A DNA stretch of 64,000 nucleotides from NCBI RefSeq assembly GCF_037055275.1, contig NZ_CP146343.1:716501-780500 (forward strand), given 5' to 3'. The notes beneath the pieces were generated by a model, which did no database searches, was not told where the DNA came from, and saw nothing but the letters and a program-made list of their open reading frames with translations. The DNA is from Pseudomonas sp. ML2-2023-3. GTDB taxonomy: Bacteria > Pseudomonadota > Gammaproteobacteria > Pseudomonadales > Pseudomonadaceae. The translations under genes and the position numbers were made by a program. Positions 9,190-18,901 of the stretch are shown here, piece after piece (position 1 is the stretch's first letter; every line of letters begins with the position of its first letter).

Positions 9190-9687
9190 TGTGTTGCTCC
9201 TTTGCGTTTCTAATTTTTGTATTTCATTAGCCCCGGATCTGAGGTCTGGGTGCTGCAGATGCGCGATTAGCGCCAGACGGTGACTGGCAAGTCAATCGTA
9301 ACCAATCATGTCTACGACCTTTGTCTAGTCTCCCGTCGTTTGTGCGCAGATTAATGGCTATTTAATAAACCTAAAAAGAATTATTTATGATCTTTTAAGA
9401 TCGAATAGACATAAAGCAGGATATTTCCTACGCGCACGAAAAGGAATGCTATCGGTCTTTCGTCTAATTCCTAAACATAATTTCATGAATCTTTTAATAG
9501 CGTTTGGTTCTTAAACCCTGGCTTCGATCACAGACAGGGAAAATGCCTTGGCATCTGTGGCACGAGCCTGCCTGCGGATGTCGCGGAACTACATAAGCTA
9601 ATGCTTAAAAGTTATTTATTTAGAGTTTCTTAGATCATTTAACCTCGCATTCTGCCGATATCCGGCCGCCTGCCGAGGAGCTTCCTG
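9190..9687. promoter_or_regulatory. Divergent regulatory region between porin and tauA
   Basis: This is the longest gene-free stretch (498 bases), AT-rich in its middle. It contains the perfect 14-bp palindrome at 9389-9402, the word TAAAAAGAAT at 9372-9381 that recurs at 7606-7615 upstream of lsfA, and a tauA ribosome site GAGGAGCTTCCTG just before the ATG. I see no ORF or RNA gene in it. It presumably holds the sulfur-controlled promoters of both flanking genes. Confidence 0.5.
9389..9402. promoter_or_regulatory. Perfect 14-bp palindrome in the porin-tauA region
   Basis: GATCTTTTAAGATC is an uninterrupted palindrome, 200 bases from the porin start and 286 from tauA. It could be an operator; the regulator is unknown. 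Confidence 0.3.
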
Positions 9688-10671
9688 ATGAAATTGCATT
9701 CTCCCTTACGCCTTCTGGCTGCTTTGTCTCTGGCGGGTGCCAGCTTCTTTGCGCAGGCCGCCAGCACGGATGTCACCGTGGCTTACCAGACCACCGTGGA
9801 CCCGGCAAAAGTTGCCCAGGCCGATGGCGCCTACGAGAAAGCCACGGGGGCCAAGATCAACTGGCGCAAGTTCGATAACGGTGCCGACATCATTGCCGCC
9901 ATCGCCTCGGGAGATGTGCAGATTGCTTACCTGGGCTCAAGCCCGCTGACGGCAGCAGTGACTCGCAACGTTCCGGTTGAAACCTTTCTGATCGCTACCC
10001 AGCTGGGCGGCTCTGAAGCTCTGGTCGCTCGCGACGGTTCCGGCATCAACGGCCCGCAGGATCTGGTCGGCAAAAAAGTGGCCGTGCCCTTTGTGTCCAC
10101 CGGTCATTACAGCCTGCTGGCTGCTTTGAAGCACTGGAACATCGACCCTTCGAAAGTACAGATTCTGAACCTGGCGCCACCGGCCATCGTGGCGGCCTGG
10201 AAGCGTGGCGATATCGATGCCACCTACGTGTGGGATCCGGCACTGGGTACGGCCAAGGAAAACGGCAAGGTGCTGATTACTTCGGGTGAGCTGGGCAAGC
10301 TGGGCGCACCGACCTTTGATGCCTGGATCGTGCGCAAGGACTACGCCGCCAAGCACCCGGAAGTGGTCAAGCAGTTCGCCAAGGTGACGCTGGATGCCTA
10401 TGCCGACTACCACAAGGATCCAAAAGCCTGGCTGGCCAATCAGAGCAACATCGACAAGGTGGTGAAACTGTCGGGCGCCAAGGCAACGGATATCCCTCTG
10501 TTGCTGCAGGGCAACGTGTACCCGCTGGCGGCTGACCAAGTTGTCTTGCTGGGCGCACCGACCACCAAAGCCCTGGCCGACACCGCTGCCTTCTTGAAAG
10601 AGCAGAAAAAAGTCGACGCCGTACTGCCGGACTACGCGCCGTCGGTCAACGCCACTTTTGTTACTCAATAA
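9688..10671 (+). CDS. tauA: Taurine-binding periplasmic protein TauA
   Basis: The 327-residue precursor begins with a Sec signal peptide (cleavage near AQA-ASTDV, about residue 25). The mature part has [19 protein letters not shown], the ligand loop [19 protein letters not shown] and the hinge region [10 protein letters not shown], all typical of TauA. It binds taurine and delivers it to TauC/TauB. It heads the tauABCD operon, with tauB 26 bases downstream. The porin gene is divergent. Confidence 0.93.
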   Translation: MKLHSPLRLLAALSLAGASFFAQAASTDVTVAYQTTVDPAKVAQADGAYEKATGAKINWRKFDNGADIIAAIASGDVQIAYLGSSPLTAAVTRNVPVETFLIATQLGGSEALVARDGSGINGPQDLVGKKVAVPFVSTGHYSLLAALKHWNIDPSKVQILNLAPPAIVAAWKRGDIDATYVWDPALGTAKENGKVLITSGELGKLGAPTFDAWIVRKDYAAKHPEVVKQFAKVTLDAYADYHKDPKAWLANQSNIDKVVKLSGAKATDIPLLLQGNVYPLAADQVVLLGAPTTKALADTAAFLKEQKKVDAVLPDYAPSVNATFVTQ

Positions 10672-10697
10672 TCAACGCAGCTGAGGAGTCGACGGTC

Positions 10698-11492
10698 ATG
10701 GCCTTGTTATCGCTGGAGCGCATCAGCGCACAGTATCCTGGCGCCGCTGAGCCGGTGCTGTCGGACATCTCCGTCAGCCTCGGCCCTCAGCAACTGCTGG
10801 TCGCCCTCGGCCCTTCGGGCAGCGGTAAAACCTCGTTGCTGAATTTGATTGCAGGCTTTGTCGAGCCCAGCAGTGGTCGAATCACCCTGGATGGCGTGCC
10901 GGTACATGGCCCCAGCGCAGAGCGCGGCGTCGTGTTTCAGGATGATGTGTTGCTGCCGTGGCAAGACGTGCTGGCGAACGTGGCCTTTGGCCTTGAACTG
11001 GCCGGTGTCCCGCGCAGCAAACGCGAAGCCCGCGCCCGTGAAATGCTTGCGCTGGTGGATTTGTCCGGTTTTGAGAAGCGCCGGGTGTGGGAGCTGTCGG
11101 GCGGGCAAAAACAGCGTGTGGGCCTGGCCCGAGCGCTGGCTGCCGACCCCCGTGTGTTGCTGATGGACGAACCGTTCGGCGCCCTCGATGCCTTTACCCG
11201 TGAGCAAATGCAGGAGCTGCTGCTGCAAGTGTGCCGTCGCACCGACAAGCCCGTTTTCCTGATTACCCACGACATTGAAGAAGCGGTGTTTCTGGCCACG
11301 GATCTGATTTTGCTGGCGCCCAACCCGGGTCGCATTGTTGAACGGTTGACCCTGGATTTTGGCCAGCGCTACAACGCGGGCGAGTCTGCCCGCTCGATCA
11401 AGTCCGACCCTCGTTTTATCGAAACCCGTGAACATGTGCTTGAGCGCGTGTTTTCACAACGCGGTGCCGCCCAGCGGCAGGAGCGCGCATGA
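10698..11492 (+). CDS. tauB: Taurine ABC transporter ATP-binding protein TauB
   Basis: The 264-residue ATPase has Walker [14 protein letters not shown]-loop [14 protein letters not shown], signature [15 protein letters not shown], Walker [18 protein letters not shown] and switch His in [10 protein letters not shown]. Length and context identify it as the energy-supplying subunit of the taurine importer. It starts after GAGGAGTCGACGGTC and its stop overlaps the tauC start by four bases (ATGA), indicating coupling. Confidence 0.93.
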   Translation: MALLSLERISAQYPGAAEPVLSDISVSLGPQQLLVALGPSGSGKTSLLNLIAGFVEPSSGRITLDGVPVHGPSAERGVVFQDDVLLPWQDVLANVAFGLELAGVPRSKREARAREMLALVDLSGFEKRRVWELSGGQKQRVGLARALAADPRVLLMDEPFGALDAFTREQMQELLLQVCRRTDKPVFLITHDIEEAVFLATDLILLAPNPGRIVERLTLDFGQRYNAGESARSIKSDPRFIETREHVLERVFSQRGAAQRQERA

Positions 11493-12325
11493 GCAGTTAT
11501 GAAGCCGTTACTGGCGCCCCCGTTGCCGTGCCCCACGCACCGCGCCCGGTTAAACGCAGCCTGAGCACGCGCTGGATCAGCGTCCTGACCCTCGTCACTC
11601 TGATCGCCGTCTGGTGGGCTGTCACTGCGGGCGGATGGATCGAGCCGCTGTTTTTGCCACCGCCCTCTGCCGTGCTGCAAAAAGGCTGGTTGCTCGCGAC
11701 CGCTGGCTATATGGACTCCACCCTGTGGCAACACCTGGGCGCGAGTTTGAGCCGTATCGGGCTGGGGCTGGGCTTTGCGATTCTGACGGCAGTGCCGGTG
11801 GGTATCGCCATTGGTCACAACCGGATTGCACGTGGCATTTTCGACCCGCTGATCGAGTTCTACCGCCCGATACCGCCTTTGGCCTACTTGCCGCTGATCG
11901 TGATCTGGTGCGGGATTGGCGAGTTGTCGAAAGTGTTGCTGATTTACCTGGCGATCTTTGCCCCTATCGCCATTGCTACCGCCACGGGCGTGCGGACGGT
12001 CGACCCGGCCAAAGTGCGCGCGGCGCAGTCGTTGGGCGCCACGCGCTGGCAGCTGATTCGCCATGTGATTTTGCCGAGTGCCTTGCCGGATATTTTGACC
12101 GGAGTACGCATTGGTCTGGGCGTAGGCTGGTCGACCCTGGTGGCCGCCGAGCTGATCGCCGCCAGCAGTGGCCTGGGCTTCATGGTGCAGTCCGCTGCGC
12201 AATTTCTGGTCACCGATGTGGTGGTGCTGGGGATTCTGGTGATCGCCATCATCGCCTTTGCCATGGAAATGGGCCTGCGGGCCCTGCAACGCAAGCTGGT
12301 GCCGTGGCACGGCCAGGCTCACTAA
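11489..12325 (+). CDS. tauC: Taurine ABC transporter permease TauC
   Basis: The 278-residue inner-membrane permease begins with a hydrophilic, arginine-rich leader of about 30 residues, followed by six hydrophobic segments. The cytoplasmic EAA-like loop [19 protein letters not shown] contacts the ATPase. The closely similar SsuC in this window differs in sequence, and the tauABCD order makes this the taurine subunit. A 50-base gap separates it from tauD. Confidence 0.93.
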   Translation: MSSYEAVTGAPVAVPHAPRPVKRSLSTRWISVLTLVTLIAVWWAVTAGGWIEPLFLPPPSAVLQKGWLLATAGYMDSTLWQHLGASLSRIGLGLGFAILTAVPVGIAIGHNRIARGIFDPLIEFYRPIPPLAYLPLIVIWCGIGELSKVLLIYLAIFAPIAIATATGVRTVDPAKVRAAQSLGATRWQLIRHVILPSALPDILTGVRIGLGVGWSTLVAAELIAASSGLGFMVQSAAQFLVTDVVVLGILVIAIIAFAMEMGLRALQRKLVPWHGQAH

Positions 12326-12375
12326 TTAACAGAACTCGACGCTGATTAATCGGCGCGCTGATAAAGAGACAGATC

Positions 12376-13209
12376 ATGAGCCTGACCATTACCCCGATTA
12401 GCTCTGCCCTTGGCGCCCAGATTGACGGCGTTGACCTGACTCAGCCCCTGAGTCTTGAGTACCGTGATGCCATCGAGCAAGCGTTGTTGGCGCATCATGT
12501 GGTGTTCTTCAGGAATCAGTCGATTACACCCCAGCAGCAGGCACGTTTTGCCGCCAACTTTGGCGATCTGCATATTCATCCGATTTATCCCAACGTGCCG
12601 GAGCAGCCTGAAGTGCTGGTGCTGGACACGGCCGTGACCGACGTGCGCGACAATGCGGTGTGGCACACCGACGTGACTTTTTTGCCGACGCCGGCCATGG
12701 GCGCGGTGTTGAGTGCCAAGCAACTGCCGGCGTTTGGTGGCGATACATTGTGGGCGGCCGGGATCGCGGCTTTTGAAGGGTTGTCCGGGCCGCTGCAAGT
12801 GCTGCTGGAGGGGTTGACGGCCACCCATGACTTCACCAAGTCGTTCCCGCTGGAGCGTTTTGGATCGACCCCTGAAGACCTGGCGCGCTGGGAGCAAACC
12901 CGCAAGAACAATCCGCCGTTGTCGCACCCGGTGATCCGTACGCACCCGGTGAGCGGGCGCAAATCGCTGTTCGTCAACGAAGGCTTTACCACGCGGATCA
13001 ATGAGCTGTCTGAAGCCGAAAGCGAAGCGATCCTGAAGCTGCTGTTCGCCCATGCCACCCGTCCGGAATACACCATTCGCTGGCGCTGGCAGGAAAATGA
13101 CGTGGCATTTTGGGACAACCGCGTGACCCAGCATTACGCCGTGGATGACTACCGCCCTAACCGCCGCGTGATGCATCGTGCGACCATTTTGGGTGATGCG
13201 CCGTTCTGA
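12376..13209 (+). CDS. tauD: Taurine dioxygenase TauD
   Basis: The 277-residue Fe(II)/2-oxoglutarate-dependent dioxygenase hydroxylates taurine, which then splits into aminoacetaldehyde and sulfite. The iron-binding triad is visible as His97 and Asp99 in VWHTDVTF and His253 in [12 protein letters not shown], with Arg in [10 protein letters not shown] as 2-oxoglutarate anchor. The N-terminus [19 protein letters not shown] is diagnostic of the TauD family. It acts in the cytoplasm and ends the tau operon. No clear T-rich terminator follows; the repeat at 13227 begins 18 bases later. Confidence 0.94.
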   Translation: MSLTITPISSALGAQIDGVDLTQPLSLEYRDAIEQALLAHHVVFFRNQSITPQQQARFAANFGDLHIHPIYPNVPEQPEVLVLDTAVTDVRDNAVWHTDVTFLPTPAMGAVLSAKQLPAFGGDTLWAAGIAAFEGLSGPLQVLLEGLTATHDFTKSFPLERFGSTPEDLARWEQTRKNNPPLSHPVIRTHPVSGRKSLFVNEGFTTRINELSEAESEAILKLLFAHATRPEYTIRWRWQENDVAFWDNRVTQHYAVDDYRPNRRVMHRATILGDAPF

Positions 13210-13226
13210 TGAACACACGCATGATG

Positions 13227-13372
13227 TGTAGTCGCTGTCGAGGCACGAGGCTGCGATCGGCGACAAGGTCGTCGTAAATTCAGGTGATGAGGCGTATCAG
13301 TTGGTTCCGGGGCTCAGGTTTTGCGATCGCTTCGCAATCGATCGCAGCCTTGTGCCTCGACAGCGGCTACAG
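13227..13372. repeat. GTAGTCGCTG-type long inverted repeat between tauD and a TetR gene
   Basis: The left arm (13227-13260, TGTAGTCGCTGTCGAGGCAC then GAGGCTGCGATCGG) is matched almost perfectly by the right arm (about 13340-13372, ending GACAGCGGCTACA). About 80 bases of unrelated sequence separate them. The right arm runs into the 3' end of the TetR gene. Confidence 0.75.
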
Positions 13373-14014
13373 GTTCCCTGCGGGGATCTCGCGCTTGGGC
13401 AAAAAAGTCGGCAAGTACAGTCCCAGATAAGCATCCACCACGCGCATCCCTTCTTCGGCCATGCGCGGAGTGATGCAGTCGTGCAACTGGATGGAGCGCG
13501 CATACACGCGGTCGCCCAGTTCCATCGCCAAGGCAAATACGTCCACGTCCTGTGGCAGTACTGGCAGCTCAAAATGACGCATAAACAAACCATGCATCAG
13601 TTGGCCCAGTTCAAGGTCGTGCTGGCGGTCGGCCCGGGTGACTTCGGTGAGGCCATGCTGGGCCAGGATCAGTTGCCGGGCGGCAGCATCTTCGCTGTAG
13701 ATCGTCAGCATGCGCTGCTCAATAATGCGCGACAAATCTCCCCAACCCTTTAAGCCGTCATGTTCGATCGGCACCTGCAGGCAGGCGCGGAATGCGCCAT
13801 GCACGTCACCGGTCAGCGCTTCGAGGAGCGCGGGCACTCCCGCAAAGAAGTGATAGACCGATGACGGCGGGATTTGCGCGCGTTCGGCCACGCTGTAAAT
13901 CGACAGGCTGGACACCCCTTCTTCTGCCAGCAATGTGCGGGCAGCATTGAGTATCAAATCGATCCGGACCTGGCTGCGGGCGCGTGACTTTCGAGGGGTG
14001 GCAAGGCGCGTCAT
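13367..14014 (-). CDS. TetR/AcrR-family transcriptional regulator
   Basis: The 215-residue protein has a TetR helix-turn-helix at residues about 15-60: ILNAARTLLAEEGVSSLSIY, then VAERAQIPPSSVYHFFAGVP. The larger C-terminal ligand-binding and dimerisation domain has no recognisable effector signature. The ATG at 14014 follows AGGAGACACCC and is preferred to the one 27 bases upstream. The gene converges on tauD and is divergent from nothing nearby, so its target cannot be inferred from position; control of tau or the porin is only a possibility. The stop codon TAG lies inside an intergenic repeat. Confidence 0.82.
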   Translation of the reverse strand: MTRLATPRKSRARSQVRIDLILNAARTLLAEEGVSSLSIYSVAERAQIPPSSVYHFFAGVPALLEALTGDVHGAFRACLQVPIEHDGLKGWGDLSRIIEQRMLTIYSEDAAARQLILAQHGLTEVTRADRQHDLELGQLMHGLFMRHFELPVLPQDVDVFALAMELGDRVYARSIQLHDCITPRMAEEGMRVVDAYLGLYLPTFLPKREIPAGNL

Positions 14015-14081
14015 GGGTGTCTCCTGCGGGGCAGTCGGCATTGTACGAGCCGGGTCCGAGGTTGTCTGTAAACCCGCAGCG

Positions 14082-14825
14082 TTAGCCCGCGAACTTCACC
14101 ATGCGATCGTTAGTCGGTTGGATTGGGCGCGCATTCATCGGGAACAACTGCTTGAAGGCATTGAGTTGTTGTTGGGATACCGTGCCCGGCACCTTCAACA
14201 CCTGCCAGCGAACGCCTTCGGTACAGGGCGGAGTCGTCAGCGATCCCATGAACGTGAAGTAATCCAGCTTTTCAGGAAACAGGCTCTGCAGATCCAGGTT
14301 GTTCAAGGTCACTGAGTCACCCTCATGACGCGGCAGGCTTGAAAACAGGGAGTCCAAGGCTTTGTTCTTTGCTCCGACGTCAAACAACAGGGCAATGACT
14401 GCCAGGTTGCCAACGGCATCACGGTGTACCAAATGAGCGCTAAATGGGTACTTTCGACCATCGATTTGCATTTCAGCGGGGGTATGGAAGTGCATTTGCA
14501 CGAAGTCATGGGTTCCTGACGCCAAGGTCACATCGCCTTTTGATTCAGTGGTGACTTCCAGGCTATGACCATTATGTTTCACCACGGCCGGGCCAGCCGG
14601 GTAGTGAATGGCCAGGGCAGGCAGAGCTGCGGGGGTGTTGGCCTTGATATTGATCGGAGATTGCTGGGTGCCAACGCTGCACAGGGCGTGCTCTTCGTGC
14701 AGGTCGCCCCACTCGTCAGGCCCTGTGGGCGACAGGTAATTCCAGTGCGTGTGGCTGGTCGGGGCAGCGGTTACGGGGCCAAGGCCGATGGAAAACAGGG
14801 CGATGCCCAGGTAATGGAGTTTCAT
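14082..14825 (-). CDS. Periplasmic alpha-class carbonic anhydrase
   Basis: The 247-residue precursor interconverts CO2 and bicarbonate with an active-site zinc. It shows WGDLHEEHALCSVGTQQSPI (alpha-class start), the zinc histidines in MHFHTPAE and AHLVHRD, and the SLTTPPCTEGVRW motif with a Cys that pairs with the one in ALCSVG. The start at 14825 (MKLHYLGIALFSIG) gives a clean signal peptide ending VTA-AP; a longer frame to 14873 would bury it. It is a single gene between the TetR regulator and spuI, on the same strand as both. Confidence 0.9.
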   Translation of the reverse strand: MKLHYLGIALFSIGLGPVTAAPTSHTHWNYLSPTGPDEWGDLHEEHALCSVGTQQSPINIKANTPAALPALAIHYPAGPAVVKHNGHSLEVTTESKGDVTLASGTHDFVQMHFHTPAEMQIDGRKYPFSAHLVHRDAVGNLAVIALLFDVGAKNKALDSLFSSLPRHEGDSVTLNNLDLQSLFPEKLDYFTFMGSLTTPPCTEGVRWQVLKVPGTVSQQQLNAFKQLFPMNARPIQPTNDRMVKFAG

Positions 14826-14960
14826 GAGTGTGTCTTCGTGGACGGTGGCTGGTAAGGACAGCCGGGAAAACATTTTGAAACAATCTGTGCGGTGTTTATG
14901 TAGGGGGTTTCTGGAGGAGCGGGTAGGAAAATACGATTCGATGGGTGGTCGATGCCCATA

Positions 14961-14993
14961 AAAAAACGCCGCAGGCCGTGAGGCCTGTGGCGT
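14961..14993 (-). terminator. Rho-independent terminator of spuI
   Basis: ACGCC.CAGGCC pairs with GGCCTG.GGCGT around GTGA and is followed leftward by a T run. It lies just past the spuI stop. Confidence 0.8.
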
Positions 14994-15013
14994 TCTTTGT
15001 GGATCGCAATCGC

Positions 15014-16390
15014 TTACACGGTATGCAAGTACCAGTTGTATTCGAGGTCGGAGATGGAGTGTTCAAACTCTTCCAGCTCGCTCTCTTTACAGGCGACAAA
15101 AATATCGATGTATTTCGGATCGATGTATTTGGCCATGACTTCGCTGTCATCCAGCTCGCGCAACGCATCGCGCAGGTTGTTTGGCAGGCTTTGCTCGTTC
15201 TGCTCGTAGCTGTTGCCTTCGACTGGCGCACCCGGTTCGATCTTGTTGGTCAGACCGTGGTGAACACCGGCCAGCACAGAGGCCATCAACAGGTACGGGT
15301 TGGCATCGGCACCGGCAACCCGGTGTTCGATACGTACCGAGTCGGACGAGCCGGTGGGTACGCGAATGGCCACGGTACGGTTGTCCAGGCCCCAGCACGG
15401 CGAGTTCGGCACGTAGAACTGTGCGCCGAAACGACGGTAGGAGTTGACGTTCGGGCAAAGGAAGGCCATCTGCGCTGGCAGGGTCTCCAGCACACCGCCG
15501 ATCGCGTGACGCAATGCGGCGTTCTGCTCGGGATCCTCGCTGGCAAAAATATTTTTGCCCTCTTTGTCCAGAATCGATATGTGAACGTGTAGTCCGTTGC
15601 CTGCCTGGCCCGGGTAAGGCTTGGCCATGAAGGTGGTGTCCATCTCATGGTCGTAGGCGATGTTTTTGATCAGACGCTTGAGCAGTACCGCGTAGTCGCA
15701 GGCCTTGATCGGGTCGGCAACGTGGTGCAGGTTCACTTCGAATTGCGCCGGGGCACTTTCTTTAACGATGGCGTCAGCCGGGATGCCTTGCTCTTTGGCA
15801 CCTTCCAGAATGTCCTGGAGGCAGTCGACGTATTCATCGAGGTCGTCGATCAGGTAAACCTGAGTGGAGTGCGGACGTTTGCCGGAGATCGGCGAACGTG
15901 GAGGCTGTGGGCGACCGTTAACGTTCTCCTGGTCAATCAGGTAGAACTCCAGCTCGAAAGCCGCGCAGATGGTCAGGCCCATTTCGTCAAATTTGGTAAC
16001 AACTTGACGGAGCACTTCCCGTGGGTCGGCGAAGAAAGGTTCGCCTTCAAGCTCGTGCATGGTCATCAGCAGTTGCGCGGTTGGGCGCTTTTGCCAAGGC
16101 TCGTTGCACAGGGTGTCGGGGATGGGATAACAGATTCTGTCTGCGTCACCGATATCCAGACCCAGGCCGGTGCTTTCCACCGTTGAGCCATTGATATCAA
16201 GGGCAAATAGAGAGGCCGGCAGGTTGATGCCTTTCTCGTAAACCTTGTGCAGGCTGGTGCGTTCGATGCGCTTACCGCGCACCACACCATTCATATCCGC
16301 AATGAGAAGGTCTACGTACAGAACCTCAGGATGATCCTTAAGGAACGCGTTCGCTTCGTTAAGCTGAACGGCACGCGGGGGTACCGACAT
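15014..16390 (-). CDS. spuI: Gamma-glutamylpolyamine synthetase SpuI (glutamine synthetase family)
   Basis: The 458-residue enzyme belongs to the GlnA/PuuA family. The N-terminal beta-grasp part contains VLYVDLLIADMNGVVRGKRI, and the catalytic barrel contains FELEFYLID, the substrate loop GNGLHVHISILDKEGKNIF, and the ATP-binding RIEHRVAGADANPYL. Such enzymes ligate glutamate to putrescine or other amines with ATP, the first step of the glutamylated polyamine route. In P. aeruginosa spuI lies divergently upstream of spuABCDEFGH, as here across 278 bases. The gene is distinct from nitrogen-assimilating GlnA, lacking the adenylylation tyrosine region. Confidence 0.9.
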   Translation of the reverse strand: MSVPPRAVQLNEANAFLKDHPEVLYVDLLIADMNGVVRGKRIERTSLHKVYEKGINLPASLFALDINGSTVESTGLGLDIGDADRICYPIPDTLCNEPWQKRPTAQLLMTMHELEGEPFFADPREVLRQVVTKFDEMGLTICAAFELEFYLIDQENVNGRPQPPRSPISGKRPHSTQVYLIDDLDEYVDCLQDILEGAKEQGIPADAIVKESAPAQFEVNLHHVADPIKACDYAVLLKRLIKNIAYDHEMDTTFMAKPYPGQAGNGLHVHISILDKEGKNIFASEDPEQNAALRHAIGGVLETLPAQMAFLCPNVNSYRRFGAQFYVPNSPCWGLDNRTVAIRVPTGSSDSVRIEHRVAGADANPYLLMASVLAGVHHGLTNKIEPGAPVEGNSYEQNEQSLPNNLRDALRELDDSEVMAKYIDPKYIDIFVACKESELEEFEHSISDLEYNWYLHTV

Positions 16391-16668
16391 GATGCAACAC
16401 CTTTGTTGTTAAAAATATCAATCATTGAGCGCTACGGGTTTCAGTCAACCCGAACGGCATACCGAAGTCAAGCAGCCTCTTTTTTGCCCTTAAAAAGCGC
16501 CTAAAGGCCATTTTTGACGCTTTTTGGGGCGTGTTTGGCCTGTTTCAATTCTTGCCGACCGCGGGCTTGAGCGGACCGTGTTGTATTTTTTACGGGGGTG
16601 TTGTGTAAAAAAATGAACAAGGCTAAGCTCGATTCAAACCCATAACAGCAATAATACCGGGGTGTTAC

Positions 16669-17445
16669 ATGTCACGCCTGCCGTTAATCGGCGTTACCGC
16701 CTGCACCAAGCAGATCGGTTTGCATCCTTATCACATCACTGGCGATAAGTACGTGCGAGCAGTTGCAGTGGCTGCCAAAGGCTTGCCTCTGATCATTCCG
16801 TCATTGGCGCAACTGATTGATCCGACCGATATTCTTGACGGTCTGGACGGCATTCTCTTTACCGGATCGCCCTCCAATATTGAACCCCATCTCTATGGCG
16901 GTACCGCCAGTGTGCCAGGCACGTTGCATGATCCTGAACGTGATCTGACTACCCTCCCCTTGATTCGTGCTGCGTTGGCGGCTGGTGTTCCGGTGCTCGG
17001 TATTTGCCGCGGCTTTCAGGAATTGAATGTAGCTCTGGGTGGCTCACTTCACCAGAAATTGCACGAAGTCGAAGGCTTTATTGAGCATCGCGAAGATCCC
17101 AGCGCCCCGGTTGAAGTGCAATACGCGCCGAGCCACGCCATGCACGTTCAACCCGGCGGCGTCCTGGCAGGCCTGGGCTTGCCTGCGGAGTTCGAGGTCA
17201 ATTCGATTCATACCCAGGGCATCGAGCGGGTAGCGCCGGGCCTGCGGGTTGAAGCGATTGCCCCGGACGGTCTGGTTGAGGCGGTGTCGGTGGAGGGCGG
17301 CAAGGCTTTTGCTTTAGCGGTTCAGTGGCACCCCGAATGGCAGGTAAGCTCTAACCCGATTTATCTCGCCCTCTTCCAGGCATTTGGAGATGCCTGCAGA
17401 AGGCGCGCAACACAACGCGACGCGGATGCGTCAGTAAACGCCTGA
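16669..17445 (+). CDS. spuA: Gamma-glutamyl-GABA hydrolase SpuA (class I amidotransferase fold)
   Basis: The 258-residue peptidase C26-type protein has the nucleophile Cys113 in GICRGFQELNVALGG and the His221/Glu223 pair in VQWHPEWQ, completing the triad. It begins MSRLPLIGVTACTKQIG. The family, including PuuD, hydrolyses gamma-glutamyl-GABA to glutamate and GABA after the amine has been oxidised. It is the first gene of the rightward spu operon, 37 bases before spuB. The upstream 278-base region probably holds the operon promoter. Confidence 0.9.
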   Translation: MSRLPLIGVTACTKQIGLHPYHITGDKYVRAVAVAAKGLPLIIPSLAQLIDPTDILDGLDGILFTGSPSNIEPHLYGGTASVPGTLHDPERDLTTLPLIRAALAAGVPVLGICRGFQELNVALGGSLHQKLHEVEGFIEHREDPSAPVEVQYAPSHAMHVQPGGVLAGLGLPAEFEVNSIHTQGIERVAPGLRVEAIAPDGLVEAVSVEGGKAFALAVQWHPEWQVSSNPIYLALFQAFGDACRRRATQRDADASVNA

Positions 17446-17481
17446 CTTATTCAAGTCAGGACACTCAGCCCAGAGGCATTT

Positions 17482-18840
17482 ATGAGTAACAACCTCGACC
17501 AGCTCACCGATTGGTTGAAAGACCACAAGATCACAGAAGTCGAATGCATGATCGCCGACCTCACCGGGATTACTCGCGGGAAGATTTCGCCGACCAACAA
17601 GTTCATTGCTGAAAAAGGCATGCGCCTGCCCGAAAGCGTCCTGCTGCAAACCGTAACGGGCGACTATGTCGAAGACGACATCTATTACGAGCTTCTGGAT
17701 CCGGCCGATATCGACATGATCTGCCGCCCTGACCAGAACGCAGTCTTTGTGGTGCCGTGGGCGATTGAGCCGACCGCTCAGGTGATTCACGACACCTACG
17801 ACAAGCAGGGCAACCCGATTGAGTTGTCGCCGCGCAACGTGCTTAAAAAAGTGCTCAAACTCTATGCCGACCACGGCTGGCAGCCGATTGTGGCGCCAGA
17901 AATGGAGTTTTACCTGACCAAGCGCAGCGACGACCCGGATTACCCGTTGCAGCCGCCGGTCGGTCGCTCCGGTCGCCCTGAAACCGGTCGTCAGTCCTTC
18001 TCCATTGAAGCGGCCAACGAATTCGATCCGCTGTTCGAAGACGTTTACGACTGGTGCGAGCTGCAAGAGCTGGATCTGGACACGCTGATCCATGAAGACG
18101 GCACGGCGCAGATGGAAATCAACTTCCGTCATGGCGACGCACTGTCGCTGGCCGACCAGATTCTGGTGTTCAAGCGCACGATGCGCGAAGCCGCACTCAA
18201 GCACGACGTAGCCGCCACGTTCATGGCCAAGCCCATGACCGGTGAGCCTGGCAGTGCCATGCATTTGCACCAGAGCATTATCGACATCAACACGGGCAAG
18301 AACATCTTCTCCAATGAAGACGGGACCATGAGCCAGTTGTTCCTCAATCACATCGGCGGGTTGCAGAAGTTCATTCCAGAACTGCTGCCCCTGTTCGCGC
18401 CGAACGTGAACTCCTTCCGCCGCTTCCTGCCGGACACCTCGGCACCGGTAAACGTGGAATGGGGCGAAGAGAACCGCACCGTGGGCTTGCGTGTGCCGGA
18501 TGCAGGCCCGCAAAACCGCCGGGTTGAAAACCGTTTGCCGGGCGCCGACGCCAACCCGTACCTGGCCATTGCGGCCAGCTTGCTGTGTGGCTACATCGGT
18601 ATGGTCGAGGGCATCAATCCGAGTGCGCCAGTGGTCGGGCGTGGTTATGAGCGTCGTAATTTGCGTCTGCCTCTGACCCTCGAAGAGGCATTGGCCCGCA
18701 TGGAAAGCAGCAAGACTGTCGAGAAGTACCTAGGCACCAAGTTCATTGCAGGCTACGTGGCCGTCAAACGTGCCGAGCATGAAAACTTCAAGCGCGTCAT
18801 CAGTTCGTGGGAGCGGGAATTCCTGCTGTTCGCCGTCTGA
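17482..18840 (+). CDS. spuB: Glutamylpolyamine synthetase SpuB (glutamine synthetase family)
   Basis: The 452-residue protein is a second PuuA-type ligase, paralogous to SpuI. Its catalytic features include APEMEFYLTKRSDDPDYPLQ, the loop GSAMHLHQSIIDINTGKNIF and RVENRLPGADANPYLAIAAS. It attaches glutamate to a polyamine at the expense of ATP; substrate preference relative to SpuI cannot be read directly. It lies 61 bases before the aminotransferase gene, in the P. aeruginosa order. Confidence 0.9.
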   Translation: MSNNLDQLTDWLKDHKITEVECMIADLTGITRGKISPTNKFIAEKGMRLPESVLLQTVTGDYVEDDIYYELLDPADIDMICRPDQNAVFVVPWAIEPTAQVIHDTYDKQGNPIELSPRNVLKKVLKLYADHGWQPIVAPEMEFYLTKRSDDPDYPLQPPVGRSGRPETGRQSFSIEAANEFDPLFEDVYDWCELQELDLDTLIHEDGTAQMEINFRHGDALSLADQILVFKRTMREAALKHDVAATFMAKPMTGEPGSAMHLHQSIIDINTGKNIFSNEDGTMSQLFLNHIGGLQKFIPELLPLFAPNVNSFRRFLPDTSAPVNVEWGEENRTVGLRVPDAGPQNRRVENRLPGADANPYLAIAASLLCGYIGMVEGINPSAPVVGRGYERRNLRLPLTLEEALARMESSKTVEKYLGTKFIAGYVAVKRAEHENFKRVISSWEREFLLFAV

Positions 18841-18901
18841 CACGCCGAGGGGCTGCGCCTTGGAGGCGCGCCCCTCCTCTACTGAATAAAAGGAGAGCTG
18901 T

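Noticed and set aside
16391..16668. Possible sigma-54 promoter in the spuI-spuA gap
   Set aside because: No GG and GC pair with the required 10-base spacing was found near TTGGCC or TTGCC words.
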